Of a stretch of DNA of 64,000 bases, positions 12,862 through 23,815 are shown in pieces (within the stretch, counting starts at the first letter, position 1; each line of letters begins with the position of its first letter). The stretch covers positions 10,445,391 through 10,509,390 of the forward strand of contig OZ025212.1 of NCBI GenBank assembly GCA_964019055.1. Reading direction: 5' to 3'. Below the pieces are notes generated by a model that was not told where the DNA came from, searched no databases, and saw nothing but the letters and a program-made list of their open reading frames with translations. This DNA is from Anthopleura xanthogrammica (lineage: Eukaryota; Cnidaria; Anthozoa; Actiniaria; Actiniidae). Position numbers and translations under genes: made by a program.

Positions 12862-15800
12862 TTAGTATCGATCATTAGATATCAGTGATCAAACCCGTTT
12901 CATTTTTGGAGAAAGAAAATAAAAATAGCTTTTTTGATACTAAAAGATGAACAACTTCAGCATCAGCAGATAACACAGCTTCGGTCCTGATCATTTACGA
13001 TATCCTGCTGTGTATCATGCTATAATTTCCAAACAAAATAAAAGCCAGACATAGGAAGTAATTCAGTTTCAGCCCAGAGGAGGGTCCAGGGTTATCCCAT
13101 GATACATTGCGTTTCATAGTATATCATCAATTCTTTCGTGACGTCATCACTTTGTTTGAGCTGGCTTTGAGTGAAGATCAAAGTGGCGATGTTTAGTCCA
13201 GTTGCTAAATACTCGGCATCTTTCCCGGAGTTTTTCTTTATTTTATGTTCTCTGTGTATCGAAAAACGATGTTTCTGCCTCTATTCCCAGCATGGAAGGA
13301 GTTGAAGTTGTTTTAGACTGATTCATCTAGTTATATACGCATAAAAATTAGAGATATAAACGAGTGACAACTGTAACATGATCTAGAACTACCCAGGACA
13401 CTCTAAAGTTTGTGATTTCAGTAAAAAACGCATTTATTTCTCATTTTCCCCCAAAATTTTACCTAAAATATAGCAATATTTGACTAGTTTGCATTGAGTC
13501 TTTCCATTTTTTAGGAAAGAGGGAGAAAAATAGTCACAATTCATACGTATTTTGACATAATAAGCGTTAATCAGCGTTAATTTTTATCGAAAACTTTAAA
13601 TAAAAATTTTAATAAGAATTTGACATAACAGCAAGTAACAACATGTTTTGGCTAATTTCACAGTTTTTTTTTTTGATGGCAAAAAACGACCAAAAAATGT
13701 ATATTTTACTGTAAGAAACTCACGGTAAAAACCGCACTATTTTATTGATATTTGACGCTCAACTAACTGGCACAGAAAATTCTAAGCCACCTAACCAGTT
13801 CATCACTGGCACAGAAATTTCTGAGTCACTTAAGGAGACTGACTACTTTAGCAAAGAATAATTACAAAATGTTCTTAGAAATATATTTTACACAGAATTT
13901 AACGCTGATTCCAAAAATGAAGAAAAAAATGGTTTGTCCAAAGCTCGTTTTCGAGATAATGAATTTTGAATATCAGACCATCTTGACAAGATTTCGTAAG
14001 AAAAATGGCGCGAATCAAGCTTTGTACACAAAAATTCATAGCTCAAAAATTAAAGAAGCTCTGTAAGCAATTTTCTCAGGACATCTACTTTAAACATTAT
14101 TTTGAAAGACTAACTACAAAATATTAAAGAAAGTTTTAAAAATAAGCTAAAAATTTAACCCTACTTTCATTATTCGATTCATCAACACCGAGACGGTTCA
14201 GTGTTTACAATTGGTAAGCGCTATGCATCATGGGATAACCCTGGACCCTCCCCTGCCCATATCCAGACAACATGTGGTGCAGGACTTTTTATTAAGATAC
14301 CTGACGTCAAAGCTTTAAGGTGGCTCCTGCAAGTAGCTTCTGTTTTTTTCCTCAAATTTCCCTTTTTTAACCTACTTTTGGTTAATCTTACTCTAGTTCA
14401 ATGAATCCGAATTTTACATAAGATGTTAGACTTGGATGAAAGTTTTGAAAAGCATTGTTTTACGCTAATTTCCATTTCCATAGCAACGATAAATAATCTA
14501 CACAGTGTAGCACACTTAACGGGAAAGTTTCAAGCGATTTATTTCATCTTTTTGATTTTGAATAAATTGGTGCTTAAACATTTTTAAAATGCGTTTTTTT
14601 TTGTGTTTGAAATATAGACGGTTTGATAAGGAATTGACTTCCACCAAATTCCTTCCCCACCCCCACTTCTCCGCGGTAAAGAATGCTTCGAAGTTTTTAC
14701 CGACACTTAGCCAAAAATAGTTGTAGTAAAATAAAGCTTTATTAGTTCTTTGAATTCATTTATTATAAAAAAATAGAAGCAAATGGAGAGTGCAAGAATT
14801 GGGTGTTCTTCGTGAAGGAGGAAGGACATTATCTACGTCATCACAGTATTGAGAATTTAACTGATGTCACACAAGAACTGTGCCAGATCACGTGTTACAT
14901 GCACATATCATGCATGTCGTATAACTATCGTACGAGGTCTGCCACGTGTGAGATAAACGATGCAGATAAGTACAGCCACCCCGAGGACCTCGTAAGGAAA
15001 GCGAGCTCAGTGTACGTTGGTACAGATGTAAGTATTTCATCTACTGTTTTAGTTGAGAAAATATTTGAGATGGTTCCTGTTAAAAGGTTTCCCCTTGAAA
15101 TAAAATGAATAATATTAAAGCTTTACCATGCAGCTGTCTTTGACAATCTTCTTTATCAAGTATCTATCTCAGTGGCATTATAAAACAAAACACTTTTCCA
15201 ATGCGCGCAATTCTCCATTTGACATCCCTTTTGACACAAGTATTTACTAACCTTTCTCAGTTGTCTTTGATAATCTTTGTGCTTTTGGTCCTCAGAATGC
15301 CTGCAGGAGTAACCCGTGTCCTCGAAATGCCACCTGTCAACCCAACTTTTATACCCAGAGCTACTCATGCCTGTGTCCTCTTGGTTTTAGTGGCCCAAAC
15401 TGCACAGGTAAATATATATCTCTCTTGCTTTCCTTACTTTATTGCACGCGACATTGACTTGAACGGGCCTACTGTTCTTAAAATAACTGTTTATTTTTGA
15501 TAGATCACTTTTATTTTAGTTAAGTTGTGCATATTCAGTTAATCTACGCATGCATGTGTATTTTGCCATTATGACATGCTTTGAGAACGCGCATAGGCAT
15601 TCTAGAGTCTGAATGTCTCGTTTGTGGTAGTAGCTCACACAGATCAGAATGTACCCTGAAACAACATCTGGGCTGATCTCAGGGCATGGCTAACTCACAC
15701 ATCGAACCCTGAAAAAACCTCTGGGCTGAAGAAAGCTAGGGCACGGCTAAAGGCACGATTACTAGGATCACATTTTCTGTGCAACTTGTCTCGCAAAGGC

Positions 15801-17264
15801 GTTGCGACACAAGTTGCAAGAGGTTTTACACCTACCCTTTGCAACGATTGCTGCATTTTGTCTTGCAACATTTTTCAAATTTCACTGTCGGTTACACGCT
15901 GCAATACTCCATGCAACTTGTGTCGTAACGCCGTCACAGATCAAGCCAAGGAATCGAACCTGAGACCACAGAACTGAGAAGCGAAAGATCTACGCCAGCC
16001 AGGTTGTTTTGGTCAAATCACATATTTATATTAGTTGATTCTGATTAATATCTAATACCGTCTTTCTCTTATGTTCAGTTGCAGATTATATTATCACTGT
16101 GTACACGAGCGACGTGAATGGTGGCGGTACTGATGCCAATGTATTCATCAAACTCCATGGATCTCAATTCAGGAAATATATAAAATCTTTTAAAGTACAG
16201 CTCTTCGGAGTCTTTGAACGAGGAAGGTAAGAGAAATTGCAAGCTGCACACGAACATCGATTCATATTTGTTTGATATGATGTCATCAAGACATGTCATC
16301 TTACTCTGGCTCTAGAGCAGTTTTAGTATGAATGGGAAACATACAGTACTGACTTACAACACGTATACGACATGCCGTGACATTGAATAGCTTCACATTG
16401 TCTTCCAATAATTCATCCAATCACAACTCGTAGTTACGGCTATGGTAAGATAAGGTACAGCTACAGAACAGCTGCAGTGCTTTGTTACTGCTAATCACCA
16501 CCGCAAGTACAGAACTGAAAGCAGCATGTGAATGCAGTACGGCTACGAATTCGCCAGACGTAAGGCAAAGGTTACGTAGCATCGCACAATGTAACTTATT
16601 TCAGTCCGCTATACAAGGAACTGTTTAGAGAAGCAAACAAAATGTCATTGCAGCTAAATACTAAACCTAGACCAAGTCTCTGGGTAAATCGGTCAAAGAA
16701 AATTCAAAGCGATTCGATCTGGAGCTTTCATCGCTCCATTTAAATGAGCACCATAATATAGCTGGCATTTAGTTTATCTATGTATTTCTTGTATTTGTGA
16801 CACGATAGTAGGGAGATTGATTTTGATTTTGCAAAGACATAATCAATCTCTCTACCATCGTGTCACAAATACGAGAAATACATAGATAAACTAAATGCCA
16901 GCTATATTATAGTGCTCATTTAAATGTAACTTTTCAATTGGAATTTCAGTGTTGACCAAATGACGTTTAACGGTGAACTGCCAAATATGGAATCGCTTTT
17001 CAAAATAACGATGAGTCATGATAACACAGGATCTGATCCATCGTGGTACTTGTTAAAGGTAAGAGAAAAATAGATATATGTTAAAGCAACGGACAGACAG
17101 ACCAGACCAATGTGTAATTGAAACCCTTTTCAATTTTGAAGGTCATTGTTGACAACAAGACTCGACGAATGAAGTACACCTTCCAATGTCAATATTGTGT
17201 GTTAGGAGGGTCGCTGCCGTGGACAAAGGACATACGGCTAGCAAAAAGAGCTGAGCATTACTAG
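12535..17264 (+). CDS. Secreted PAN/Apple-EGF-PLAT protein, copy 1 (complete)
   Basis: Six exons join in frame: 12,535-12,604, 14,777-15,027, 15,296-15,407, 16,079-16,226, 16,950-17,058 and 17,142-17,264, all with AG acceptors and GT donors, giving 270 codons plus TAG. Residues 1-22 are a signal peptide (hydrophobic core [11 protein letters not shown]). About 25-105 is a PAN/Apple-like domain with spaced cysteines ([16 protein letters not shown]). About 108-145 is one EGF domain ([21 protein letters not shown]). About 145-270 is a PLAT/LH2 domain (GTDANVFIKLHG, HDNTGSDPSWYLLKV, FQCQYCV). PAN and EGF domains bind proteins or glycans outside the cell and PLAT is a membrane- or protein-binding beta-sandwich, so an extracellular adhesive or matrix role is inferred. 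Unlike copies 2 and 3, it lacks the two calcium-binding-type EGF exons: intron sequence jumps directly between their flanks near 16,035. I infer it is the functional copy. Confidence 0.85.
12821..12859. repeat. (TTA)n microsatellite
   Basis: Thirteen perfect TTA units in intron 1 of the PAN-EGF-PLAT gene. The inverted counterpart in unit B (34,591-34,662) is longer and interrupted. Confidence 0.95.
13075..14255. mobile_element. 1.18-kb element with about 35-bp terminal inverted repeats (unit A copy)
   Basis: The ends are inverted copies of GGAGGGTCCAGGGTTATCCC and the following bases, with CAG-like termini (CAGAGGAGGG and CAGGGGAGGG). The interior has no transposase-like frame; a 65-codon frame at 13,869-14,066 has a copy in unit C but no recognisable family. 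No clear target duplication is left. Probably an old non-autonomous DNA transposon that sat in intron 1 before the segment was copied, because units B and C carry it at the same place. Confidence 0.6.
15942..16025 (-). repeat. Remnant of a tRNA-like SINE (unit A)
   Basis: On the minus strand this contains the same B-box-like GGTTCGATTCC region and head as the fuller copies in units B and C, but the body is deleted here. The deletion joins it to a region of 'gcaacttg' direct and inverted motifs at 15,780-15,940. Confidence 0.45.
16305..16480. repeat. Member of a dispersed 'gtagccgtaactacg' repeat family
   Basis: It shares a block with other sites in the window: an end resembling 'cattcatactaaaa', then acttacagcacgtatacg, then ttccagtaattcatccaatc. 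It lies in the intron between the two halves of the PLAT domain of copy 1. The same intron in copy 2 holds a related member. Confidence 0.6.
16798..16928. repeat. Perfect-looking hairpin in a PLAT intron
   Basis: 'tatctatgtatttcttgta' and following bases reappear inverted about 60 bp later with a short central loop, and 'aatgagcac' ends are also mirrored. The equivalent site in copy 2 (about 28,345-28,415) has only a collapsed version. Confidence 0.6.
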
Positions 17265-17353
17265 GTATTGAATATCAAGGTTCACAACAACGTAATATTA
17301 TTCGACAGGATCTTGAGTTGTCTAAATTCCCACAGGAGTTTTCCCACAAATCA

Positions 17354-18080
17354 AGAGCCAGAAAAATCCCTACACCCTAGTACATTAAGTAGTGTTAAAT
17401 GGTCTTGGTAGAAGCCAGAAAAATCCCTACACCCCAGTATATTAAGTAGTGTTAAATGGTCTTGGTCAGGCGGAGTTGGACACAGCGCGCCAAGCATCAA
17501 GATAATGAAAACTGACCAATCAGAACCCTCTATTTTGAGAGGGAAAAACAAAAATGGCAGAGAGAACTGAGAAGGCAAGTGCTAAAGTTATTAGTAGGTT
17601 TTATAGCATTTATTTGTTTTTTTTAGCATGAAATTTCGTAGGATTAAAGTGTATGTTATATTCAGACATCTTAGCAATCATTTGAGCTGAAAGATTTTTG
17701 GATGAAAACTCGGTAGTTTGTACAAACTCTACAAATAATTTGCTTTATTTAGTTTTGAATTTTATTGAATATATTCCAAATTTTGTGTATGGTATATAAA
17801 ATAGTTAATTAACTTTCTGTTTCTCCATAAACTTTTGATATTCTCGTGTCCTTTGTCTCGACGTCCAGGAGCAAATGAATTCAAATTAACGTTTTGTCCC
17901 TTGATGCTTTGCGCGCTGTGTCCAACCCCCCCTGGGTCTTGATAGAAGACAGAACAATCCCTACACCTCAGTACATTAAGTAGTGTTGAATGGTCTTGGT
18001 AGAAGCAAGAACAATCCCTACACCCCAGTACATTATATAGTGTTGAATGGTCTTAGTAGAAGCAAGAACAATCCTTACAC
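17354..18080. repeat. 57-bp tandem repeat, split by a hAT-like insertion
   Basis: Two 57-bp units at 17,354-17,466 and two to three more at 17,944-18,080 contain 'atccctacacc', 'agtacattaagtagtgtt' and 'aatggtcttg'. The array follows the stop codon of the PAN-EGF-PLAT gene. Units B (either side of 26,879-27,821) and C (41,340-41,472) hold related units, so the array predates the segmental copying. Confidence 0.8.
17467..17934. mobile_element. 468-bp hAT-like MITE (unit A)
   Basis: The ends are inverted repeats, CAGGCGGAGTTGGACACAGC against CAGGGGGGGTTGGACACAGC at the other end. They are flanked by GGTCTTGGT and GGTCTTGAT, an 8-9 bp duplication with one mismatch. A CAGG terminus with about 8-bp target duplication suggests hAT. 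No transposase is present. Unit C has the 3' part (41,062-41,328) plus a short internal piece at 40,015-40,053; unit B lacks it. Confidence 0.6.
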
Positions 18081-18589
18081 TGGCCATTATTCATCACCCG
18101 GAGGGGTCGGGGGGATTGAGGGAAGGGGGGGGGGGGGGGGGAGGGAGTTCAATATATGTTTTTGTTAGATGAAGGATCGGCTATATCTTGACAGGTATCA
18201 AAGGAAGGGGAACCATCAACCCCTCCCCTCCCCTCCCTAAAAGGCTAACAACAATAGCCTGTCCAGCATTAACTGAATAATAATAGAGCGCACAAAATCC
18301 CGTGAAAAGTGCGAAAATTATAAACAGCGTAAAACTGCAGCATTTATTCGCGTGTTTAAGCACCACCCTCAATAGCCAATGTGCATGAGCTCGAAATTCT
18401 AGCACAAAGCATGACGGGAAAGTGACTCCTTTGCTTTTTCAGCTCCCCTAAAACTTCATCTGACAATTTTTCCTTCAACATTTTCTATGGAAATGTAAGT
18501 ATTTCAACACACTAAAATAACAGGACCATTTTTAAAGGACTCACTTTCCCAGAGTGCTTTGTGAGCTTTGATACACATTGCCTATTAAG

Positions 18590-18905
18590 CTTCGAAAATG
18601 AGAGCAAAAATATCAAAGAGCGCCGCCCTCGAATAAGCGTTGCATTCATTTACAATATTGAGGCGCTTATTCAAAGCATCATTAGCCTGAATTGTTCAAG
18701 AAGATAAACTATGAAACAAATATTGTAAGACTGAGTCGAAACCAGCCTTCGAAGTGGACATATTTCATTGCACCCCATCTAGCTCTGCATGTGCCGTTTT
18801 AATGAGCGCGGCTCTCAAATAAGCGCCGCCCCCGAATAAGCGCCTCAACCGAAACACTAAAAATTTAAAGAGCGCTGCGGTGTTTAATCTAGTAAATACG
18901 ATATC
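18590..18905. repeat. 'aataagcgcc' inverted-repeat family, unit A copy
   Basis: Several copies of AATAAGCGCC and its reverse complement, ending in a 'tagtaaatacg' tail. Related copies lie in units B (25,912-26,235) and C (41,990-42,465). It is old interspersed repeat DNA, probably a MITE. Confidence 0.6.
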
Positions 18906-19184
18906 TGATGTTAAATAGCTTTAATTAGTCAGTCAGGATTGTTTTAAATTTCTTGTTGGTGTGCAGTCTAACTTTCAAAGTTTGGTTTCCAAACCTTTAA
19001 ATGCTATATACTTTATTATTTCATATCATAGAAATTGCAGCCAATCAGAATGCAGGAAAGGTGGTCCATGTTTCTCGGTATTCCACTCTTTCCCCCTGAT
19101 GTTTTCTATGGTATGGGATAAAATATTTATATAAAATGCTTCTTAATGGAACACCGAAAAATATCGCATGGGGGTTTATTTATG

Positions 19185-19375
19185 GAGCCATTTTCGTATG
19201 AGTGGGAAATGATACGCCATATTCGTAGCCGTACTTTAACTACGCGTTGTGATTGGGTGAATTACTGGAAGAAAATGAATAGGAAGCGATTTCAATGTTA
19301 CGGCATGTTGTACCGTGTGCGTGCTGTAAGTCAGTACTGTATGTTCCCCACTCATACGAAAACCAGCGTTCTGGT
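19185..19375. repeat. Dispersed inverted-repeat element, unit A copy
   Basis: It is bounded by 'ttttcgtatgagtggga' and its near reverse complement 'cccactcatacgaaaa'. The interior holds the 'cgtagccgta...gtgattgggtgaattactgg' block shared with sites at 16.3, 25.5, 28.7 and 42.8 kb. Short reading frames through it are spurious. Confidence 0.7.
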
Positions 19376-20019
19376 GAGTAGTGGAAACTTATTATATAAC
19401 TTGTACTAGTATCTACAAGTTTTTCTTTTCAATAATCTTTTGCATGCACTGATAAGATAATAACAGCAGAATGCTATACTGTAACCAAGGAAACATATAC
19501 AATAAAGATGTCATATATAGTAGTCATAGTGACGTATGTATAGCCCTGTACCATATGGTAGTCATGGAAACGTTAAGATTCTGAATCGCCATTGTTCTAT
19601 GCCATGTATGGAAATATATCTCGAAAGGTATTATGATAATCATAATATTACTGTGCGGATACTCCAACCGGGACCACTTTGATAAACTAGTATCGCTAAC
19701 TAATCACATTACAATATTTAGTTCAATCTTTTTAACCAGCCAATCAGATAGCACATCGATGTAAAAAGAGCGTGAGAACGTGATAATCTGATTGGCTAAT
19801 GCTGTTATCAGTTCAATCTCTATCTAGTTTACTGTTATCTGATTGGTCAGTTTCATTTAAGTGGTCCCGGTTAGTGTGTCTGCAGAGCAAACCCTGATGT
19901 AACCATAGCAACGCAGGTTTAAGGTTATAGGGGAAACTGTACCACATAAAACCAGGTAAACTGGACCAGGTATACGGTAAAAAGATGTCATAATGACACC
20001 ACATGCAGTAGCCACATAC

Positions 20020-20126
20020 TTGATAGCAGACTTTAGCGTTGCATGTCATCAACTGGCAAAACCCACCGGCGCAATTTTGATTGCATCGTTCAATGCTGGA
20101 GCAATTCAGATTGCAAATCCCCCTGG
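20020..20126 (-). pseudogene. Cysteine-rich exon remnant, unit A
   Basis: The minus strand keeps the 3' part of the exon complete in unit C: Cys residues around NLNCSSIERC, NQNCAGGFCQLMTCNAKVCYQ, then donor GTATGT. Upstream it breaks into a GC-rich junction (ccctggggggcccccggg), where about 0.95 kb of sequence present in C is missing. It cannot be a whole exon. Confidence 0.5.
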
Positions 20127-20183
20127 GGGGCCCCCGGGCAATTCCCGCCATAAAATAACTCCCCAAGACATATTCCCACGAAA

Positions 20184-20621
20184 ATGAAGTCTCGTTTTAC
20201 CACACTAGATATCTGTGCATCGGTTACGGCGTTAAATCAGAGGTAATACTCGTTAAAAGAATCCCAAAGAATTTAGAAATATCTTGCAAAATGTTTGAAC
20301 GTAACACGTAGCAAGATTGTAAGCTTATAGAGCTTATTGAGTTTTTCTTTTTTTTTTTTGACTTTTGGATTATTCTTGCCTAAAGTCTAATATGTTTTAT
20401 GTAAGATTGTTTCTGTTGTGAAATGCATCTATAATTTAAAGTGAAGTAAATACGTTTGCAAGAGTTAACCTTATTTATTCTTTTTTCTATTTTGTAAGCT
20501 TAAGCTTACATCTGCTCAAAATGTTAAGCTTATTGTTTTTCTTCATTGCAAGACTTCTTGGGATGCAAGTCATTAACATCTATGACATCGATAACAAGAC
20601 TTATCTTATAAAACTACAAAA
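20184..20621 (+). pseudogene. NEMF: NEMF exons 1-2, fragment in unit A
   Basis: Exon 1 (20,184-20,242) reads MKSRFTTLDICASVTALNQ and exon 2 (20,553-20,621) reads LLGMQVINIYDIDNKTYLIK, matching the conserved N-terminus of NEMF (nuclear export mediator factor; yeast Rqc2/Tae2, the ribosome quality-control protein that adds CAT tails on stalled 60S subunits). Splice sites and phases are kept (phase 2 after each exon). No exon 3 follows: the DNA runs into minisatellites and then unit B. The Arg of GMRV is changed to Gln and exon 1 has other replacements relative to units B and C, as expected of an unselected fragment. Confidence 0.85.
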
Positions 20622-20754
20622 GTAGGTAATAAAAAGCTTCATCTTAACATTTTAACTTTTCTTTTATTCACTAGCCGCCATGTTGGTTGACTATACAAGG
20701 CATTGCTCATTGAAATTCTCTTGTTATTATTATTACACTTTTATTGAGGGTATC

Positions 20755-21109
20755 ACTTAATATCTTAGTTGAGATAATATACACATGGCCCTCCGAGAAT
20801 AAAAAGTATCTCAGTTGAGATAATATACACATAGCCCTCCGAGAATAAAAAATATCTTAGTTGAGATAATAATATACACCTGGCCCTCCGAGAATAAAAA
20901 AATATCTTAGTTGAGATAATATACACATGGCCCCCCGAGAATAAAAAATATCTCAGTTGAGATAATATACACATGGCCTTCCGAGAATAAAAAATATCTT
21001 AGTTGAGATAATATACACATGGCCCTCCGAGAATAAAAAATATCTTAGTTGAGATAATATACACATGGCCTTCAAAGAATAAAAAATATCTTAGTTGAGA
21101 TAATATACA
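20755..21109. repeat. 46-bp minisatellite
   Basis: Seven to eight units of about 46-48 bp, each with 'ttagttgagataatataca', 'catggccctccgagaataa' and AAAATAT. Absent from units B and C, so it arose or expanded only in unit A. It directly abuts the 36-bp array. Confidence 0.9.
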
Positions 21110-23133
21110 CATGGCTCTACTAGTCTCTTATATAGCCCCACCACTTTTTCGCATACTAGTCTCTAATATAGCCCCACCACTTTTTCCCATACTAGTCTCT
21201 CATATAGCCCCACCACTTTTTCGCATACTAGTCTCTAATATAGCCCCACCACTTTTTCCCATACTAGTCTCTAATATAGCCCCACCACTTTTTCCCATAC
21301 TAGTCTCTTATATAGCCCCACCACTTTTTCGCATACTAGTCTCTAATATAGCCCCACCACTTTTTCCCATACTAGTCTCTAATATAGCCCCACCACTTTT
21401 TCCCATACTAGTCTCTCATATAGCCCCACTACTTTTTCCCATACTAGTCTCTCATATAGCCTCACCACTTTTTCCCATACTAGTCTCTCATATAGCCCCA
21501 CCACTTTTTATCATACTAGTCTCTCATATAGCCCCACCACTTTTTCCCATACTAGTCTCTCATATAGCTCCTCCCCTTTTCCCATACTAGTCTCTCATAT
21601 AGCCCCAAAACTTTTCCCCATACTAGTCTCTCATATAGCCCCACCACTTTTTCCCATACTAGTCTCTCATATAGCTCCTCCCCTTTTCCCATACTAGTCT
21701 CTCATATAGCCCCACCATATTTTCCCATACTAGTCTCTCATATAGCCCCACCACTTTTTCCCATACTATTCTCTCATATAGCCGCACCACTTTTTCGCAT
21801 ACTAGTCTCTCATATAGCCCCACTATTTTTTCCTATACGAGTCTCTCATATAGCCCCACCACTTTTTCCCATACTAGTCTCTTATATAGCCCCACCACTT
21901 TTTCCCATACTAGTCTCTCATATGGCCCCACCACCTTTTCCCATACTAGTCTCTCATATAGCCCCACCACTTTTTCCCATACTAGTCTCTCATATAGCCC
22001 CACCACTTTTTCCCGTACTAGTCTCTCATATAGCCCCACCACGTTTTCCCATACTAGTCTCTCATATAGCCCCACCACTTTTTCCCATACTAGTCTCTCA
22101 TATAGCCCCACCACTTTTTCCCATACGAGTCTCTCATATGGCTCACCACCTTTTCCCATACTAGTCTCTCATATAGCCCCACCACTTTTTCCCATACTAG
22201 TCTCTCATATAGCCCCACCATATTTTCCCATACTAGTCTCTCATATAGCCCCACCACTTTTTCCCATACTATTCTCTCATATAGCCGCACCACTTTTTCG
22301 CATACTAGTCTCTCATATAGCCCCACCACTTTTTTCCATACGAGTCTCTCATATGGCCCCACCACTTTTTCCCATACTAGTCTCTTATATAGCCCCACCA
22401 CTTTTTCCCATACGAGTCTCTCATATGGCCCCACCACTTTTTCGCATACTAGTCTCTCATATAGCCCCACCACTTTTTTCCCATACTAGTCTCTCATATA
22501 GCCCCACCACTTTTTCCCATACTAGTCTCTCATATAGCCCCACCACTTTTTTCCCATACTAGTCTCTCATATAGCCCCACCACGTTTTCCCATACTAGTC
22601 TCTCATATAGCCCCACAACTTTTTCCCATACTAGTCTCTCATATAGCCCAACTACTTTTTCCTATACTAGTCTCTCATATAGCCCCACCACTTTTTCGCA
22701 TACTAGTCTCTCATATAGCCCTACCACTTTTTCCCATACTAGTCTCTCATATAGCCCACCACTTTTTCCCATACTAGTCTCTCATATAGCCCCACCACGT
22801 TTTCGCATACTAGTCTCTCATATAGCCCCACTACTTTTTTACAATACTAGTCTCTCATATTGCCCCACCACTTTTTCAAATACTAGTCTCTCATATAGCC
22901 CCACCACTTTTTCCCATACTATAGCCTCTTATATAGCCCCACCACGTTTTCCCATACTAGTCTCTCATATAGCCCCACCACTTTTTCCCATACTAGTCTC
23001 TCATATGGCCCCACCACTTTTTCCCATACTAGTCTCTCATATGGCCCCACCACTTTTTCCCATACTAGTCTCTCATATAGCCCCAACACTTTTTTCCCAT
23101 ACTAGCTTCTCATATAGCCCCACCAATTTTTAG
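21110..23133. repeat. 36-bp minisatellite, about 55 units
   Basis: A long array of 36-37 bp units with core CATACTAGTCTCTCATATAG followed by CCCCACCACTTTTTCC. Variants such as 'cgcatac', 'tcttatat', 'ccacgtttt' and 'gctcctcccctttt' are spread along it, and groups of variant units repeat in blocks, which points to multi-unit duplication. Because 36 is divisible by three, long frames stay open on both strands; these are not genes. Unit C has about three units (51,537-51,630) and unit B about five (inverted, 23,458-23,640). Confidence 0.95.
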
Positions 23134-23458
23134 GGTGTTCCGTGTTTCCTGTTTCATTGTTATTTAAATCACAAGGGATTTTGAGTCACATGGTTGCATC
23201 CCAAGAATACATTTGTAGATAGAATAATGGACATGATCAAAAAAATGCTGTTCAATGTGTTATCTTGCTTCAAGCACTTAAAATATAGCAGTTTATGTAT
23301 AAGTACGAACTTGTTTAACAAATTTGTAGTTGTACCCTAGCGGTCCCATATCTTACTGTAACCATAACTCTGCATAGTGATTAGATGAATTACTGGAAGA
23401 CAATGGGAAGCCAACATGGTATCTTTTTAGGGTTAAAATTAAACAAGGATCATGCCCA
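23134..23458. other. Distal end of unit A
   Basis: No gene. This matches unit C from 51,633 onward, except that C carries the 760-bp TTAA element after 'caaacacttaa'; here the same place reads 'cacttaaaatatag', the empty site. It includes a small member of the dispersed 'gaattactggaag' family at about 23,355-23,410. Confidence 0.8.
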
Positions 23459-23640
23459 CAAAAAGTGGTAGGGCTATATGAGAGCCTAGCTGTATAGGAA
23501 AAAGTGGTTAGGCTATATCAGAGACTGGTATGGGAAAAAGTGGTGGGGCTATATAAGAGACTAGTATGGGAAAAAGTGGTGGGGCTATATGAGACACTAG
23601 TATGGGAAAAAGTGGTGGGGCTAATATTGGAAAATATAAT
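23459..23640. repeat. Inverted 36-bp minisatellite remnant, unit B
   Basis: About five units of 'gaaaaagtggtggggctata' plus 'tgagagactagtatgg', the reverse complement of the unit A array, partly degenerate. They lie at the A/B junction. Confidence 0.9.
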
Positions 23641-23815
23641 ACACTAGTAACACCTCCCTAGCTTGTCCCCCTCCATGGTCCCTGTGAAACAGTTGCCATC
23701 TTGGTTGATATAACAAGAGAATTTCAATGAGTAATGCTTTATATAGTCAACCAACATTGCGGCTAGTGAATAAAAGAAAAGTTAAAATGTTAAGATCAAG
23801 CTTTTTATTACTTAC

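Larger units (their letters stand above)
12213..23458 (+). repeat. Segmental duplication unit A (direct copy)
   Basis: From about 12,213 this DNA is repeated inverted in unit B and, from about 12,893, directly in unit C. Similarity covers introns, exons and dispersed repeats in the same order: signal exon, TIR element, PAN exon, EGF exon, PLAT exons, 57-bp tandem, 'aataagcgcc' repeat, cysteine-rich exon, NEMF exons 1-2, 36-bp minisatellite. It ends where sequence matching C up to 'atcatgcccaca' (52,714) switches to inverted minisatellite units. Confidence 0.85.

Noticed and set aside
13869..14066. 65-codon frame conserved in unit C (37,010-37,207)
   Set aside because: It is inside a non-autonomous TIR element copied with the segment; no family resemblance.
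19146..19409. 87-codon frame with copies at 25.4 and 42.7 kb
   Set aside because: Conserved only because it lies in a copied repeat; differences between copies include frameshifts and do not favour synonymous sites by eye.
21110..22562. Long repetitive frames on both strands (IAPPLFPILVS and YERLVWEKVV types)
   Set aside because: The 36-bp unit is divisible by three, so frames stay open by chance on both strands. No start context, no splice partner, and units are lost in B and C.
21110..23133. CRISPR-like regular array
   Set aside because: The units are contiguous and have no unique spacers; the context is animal DNA.
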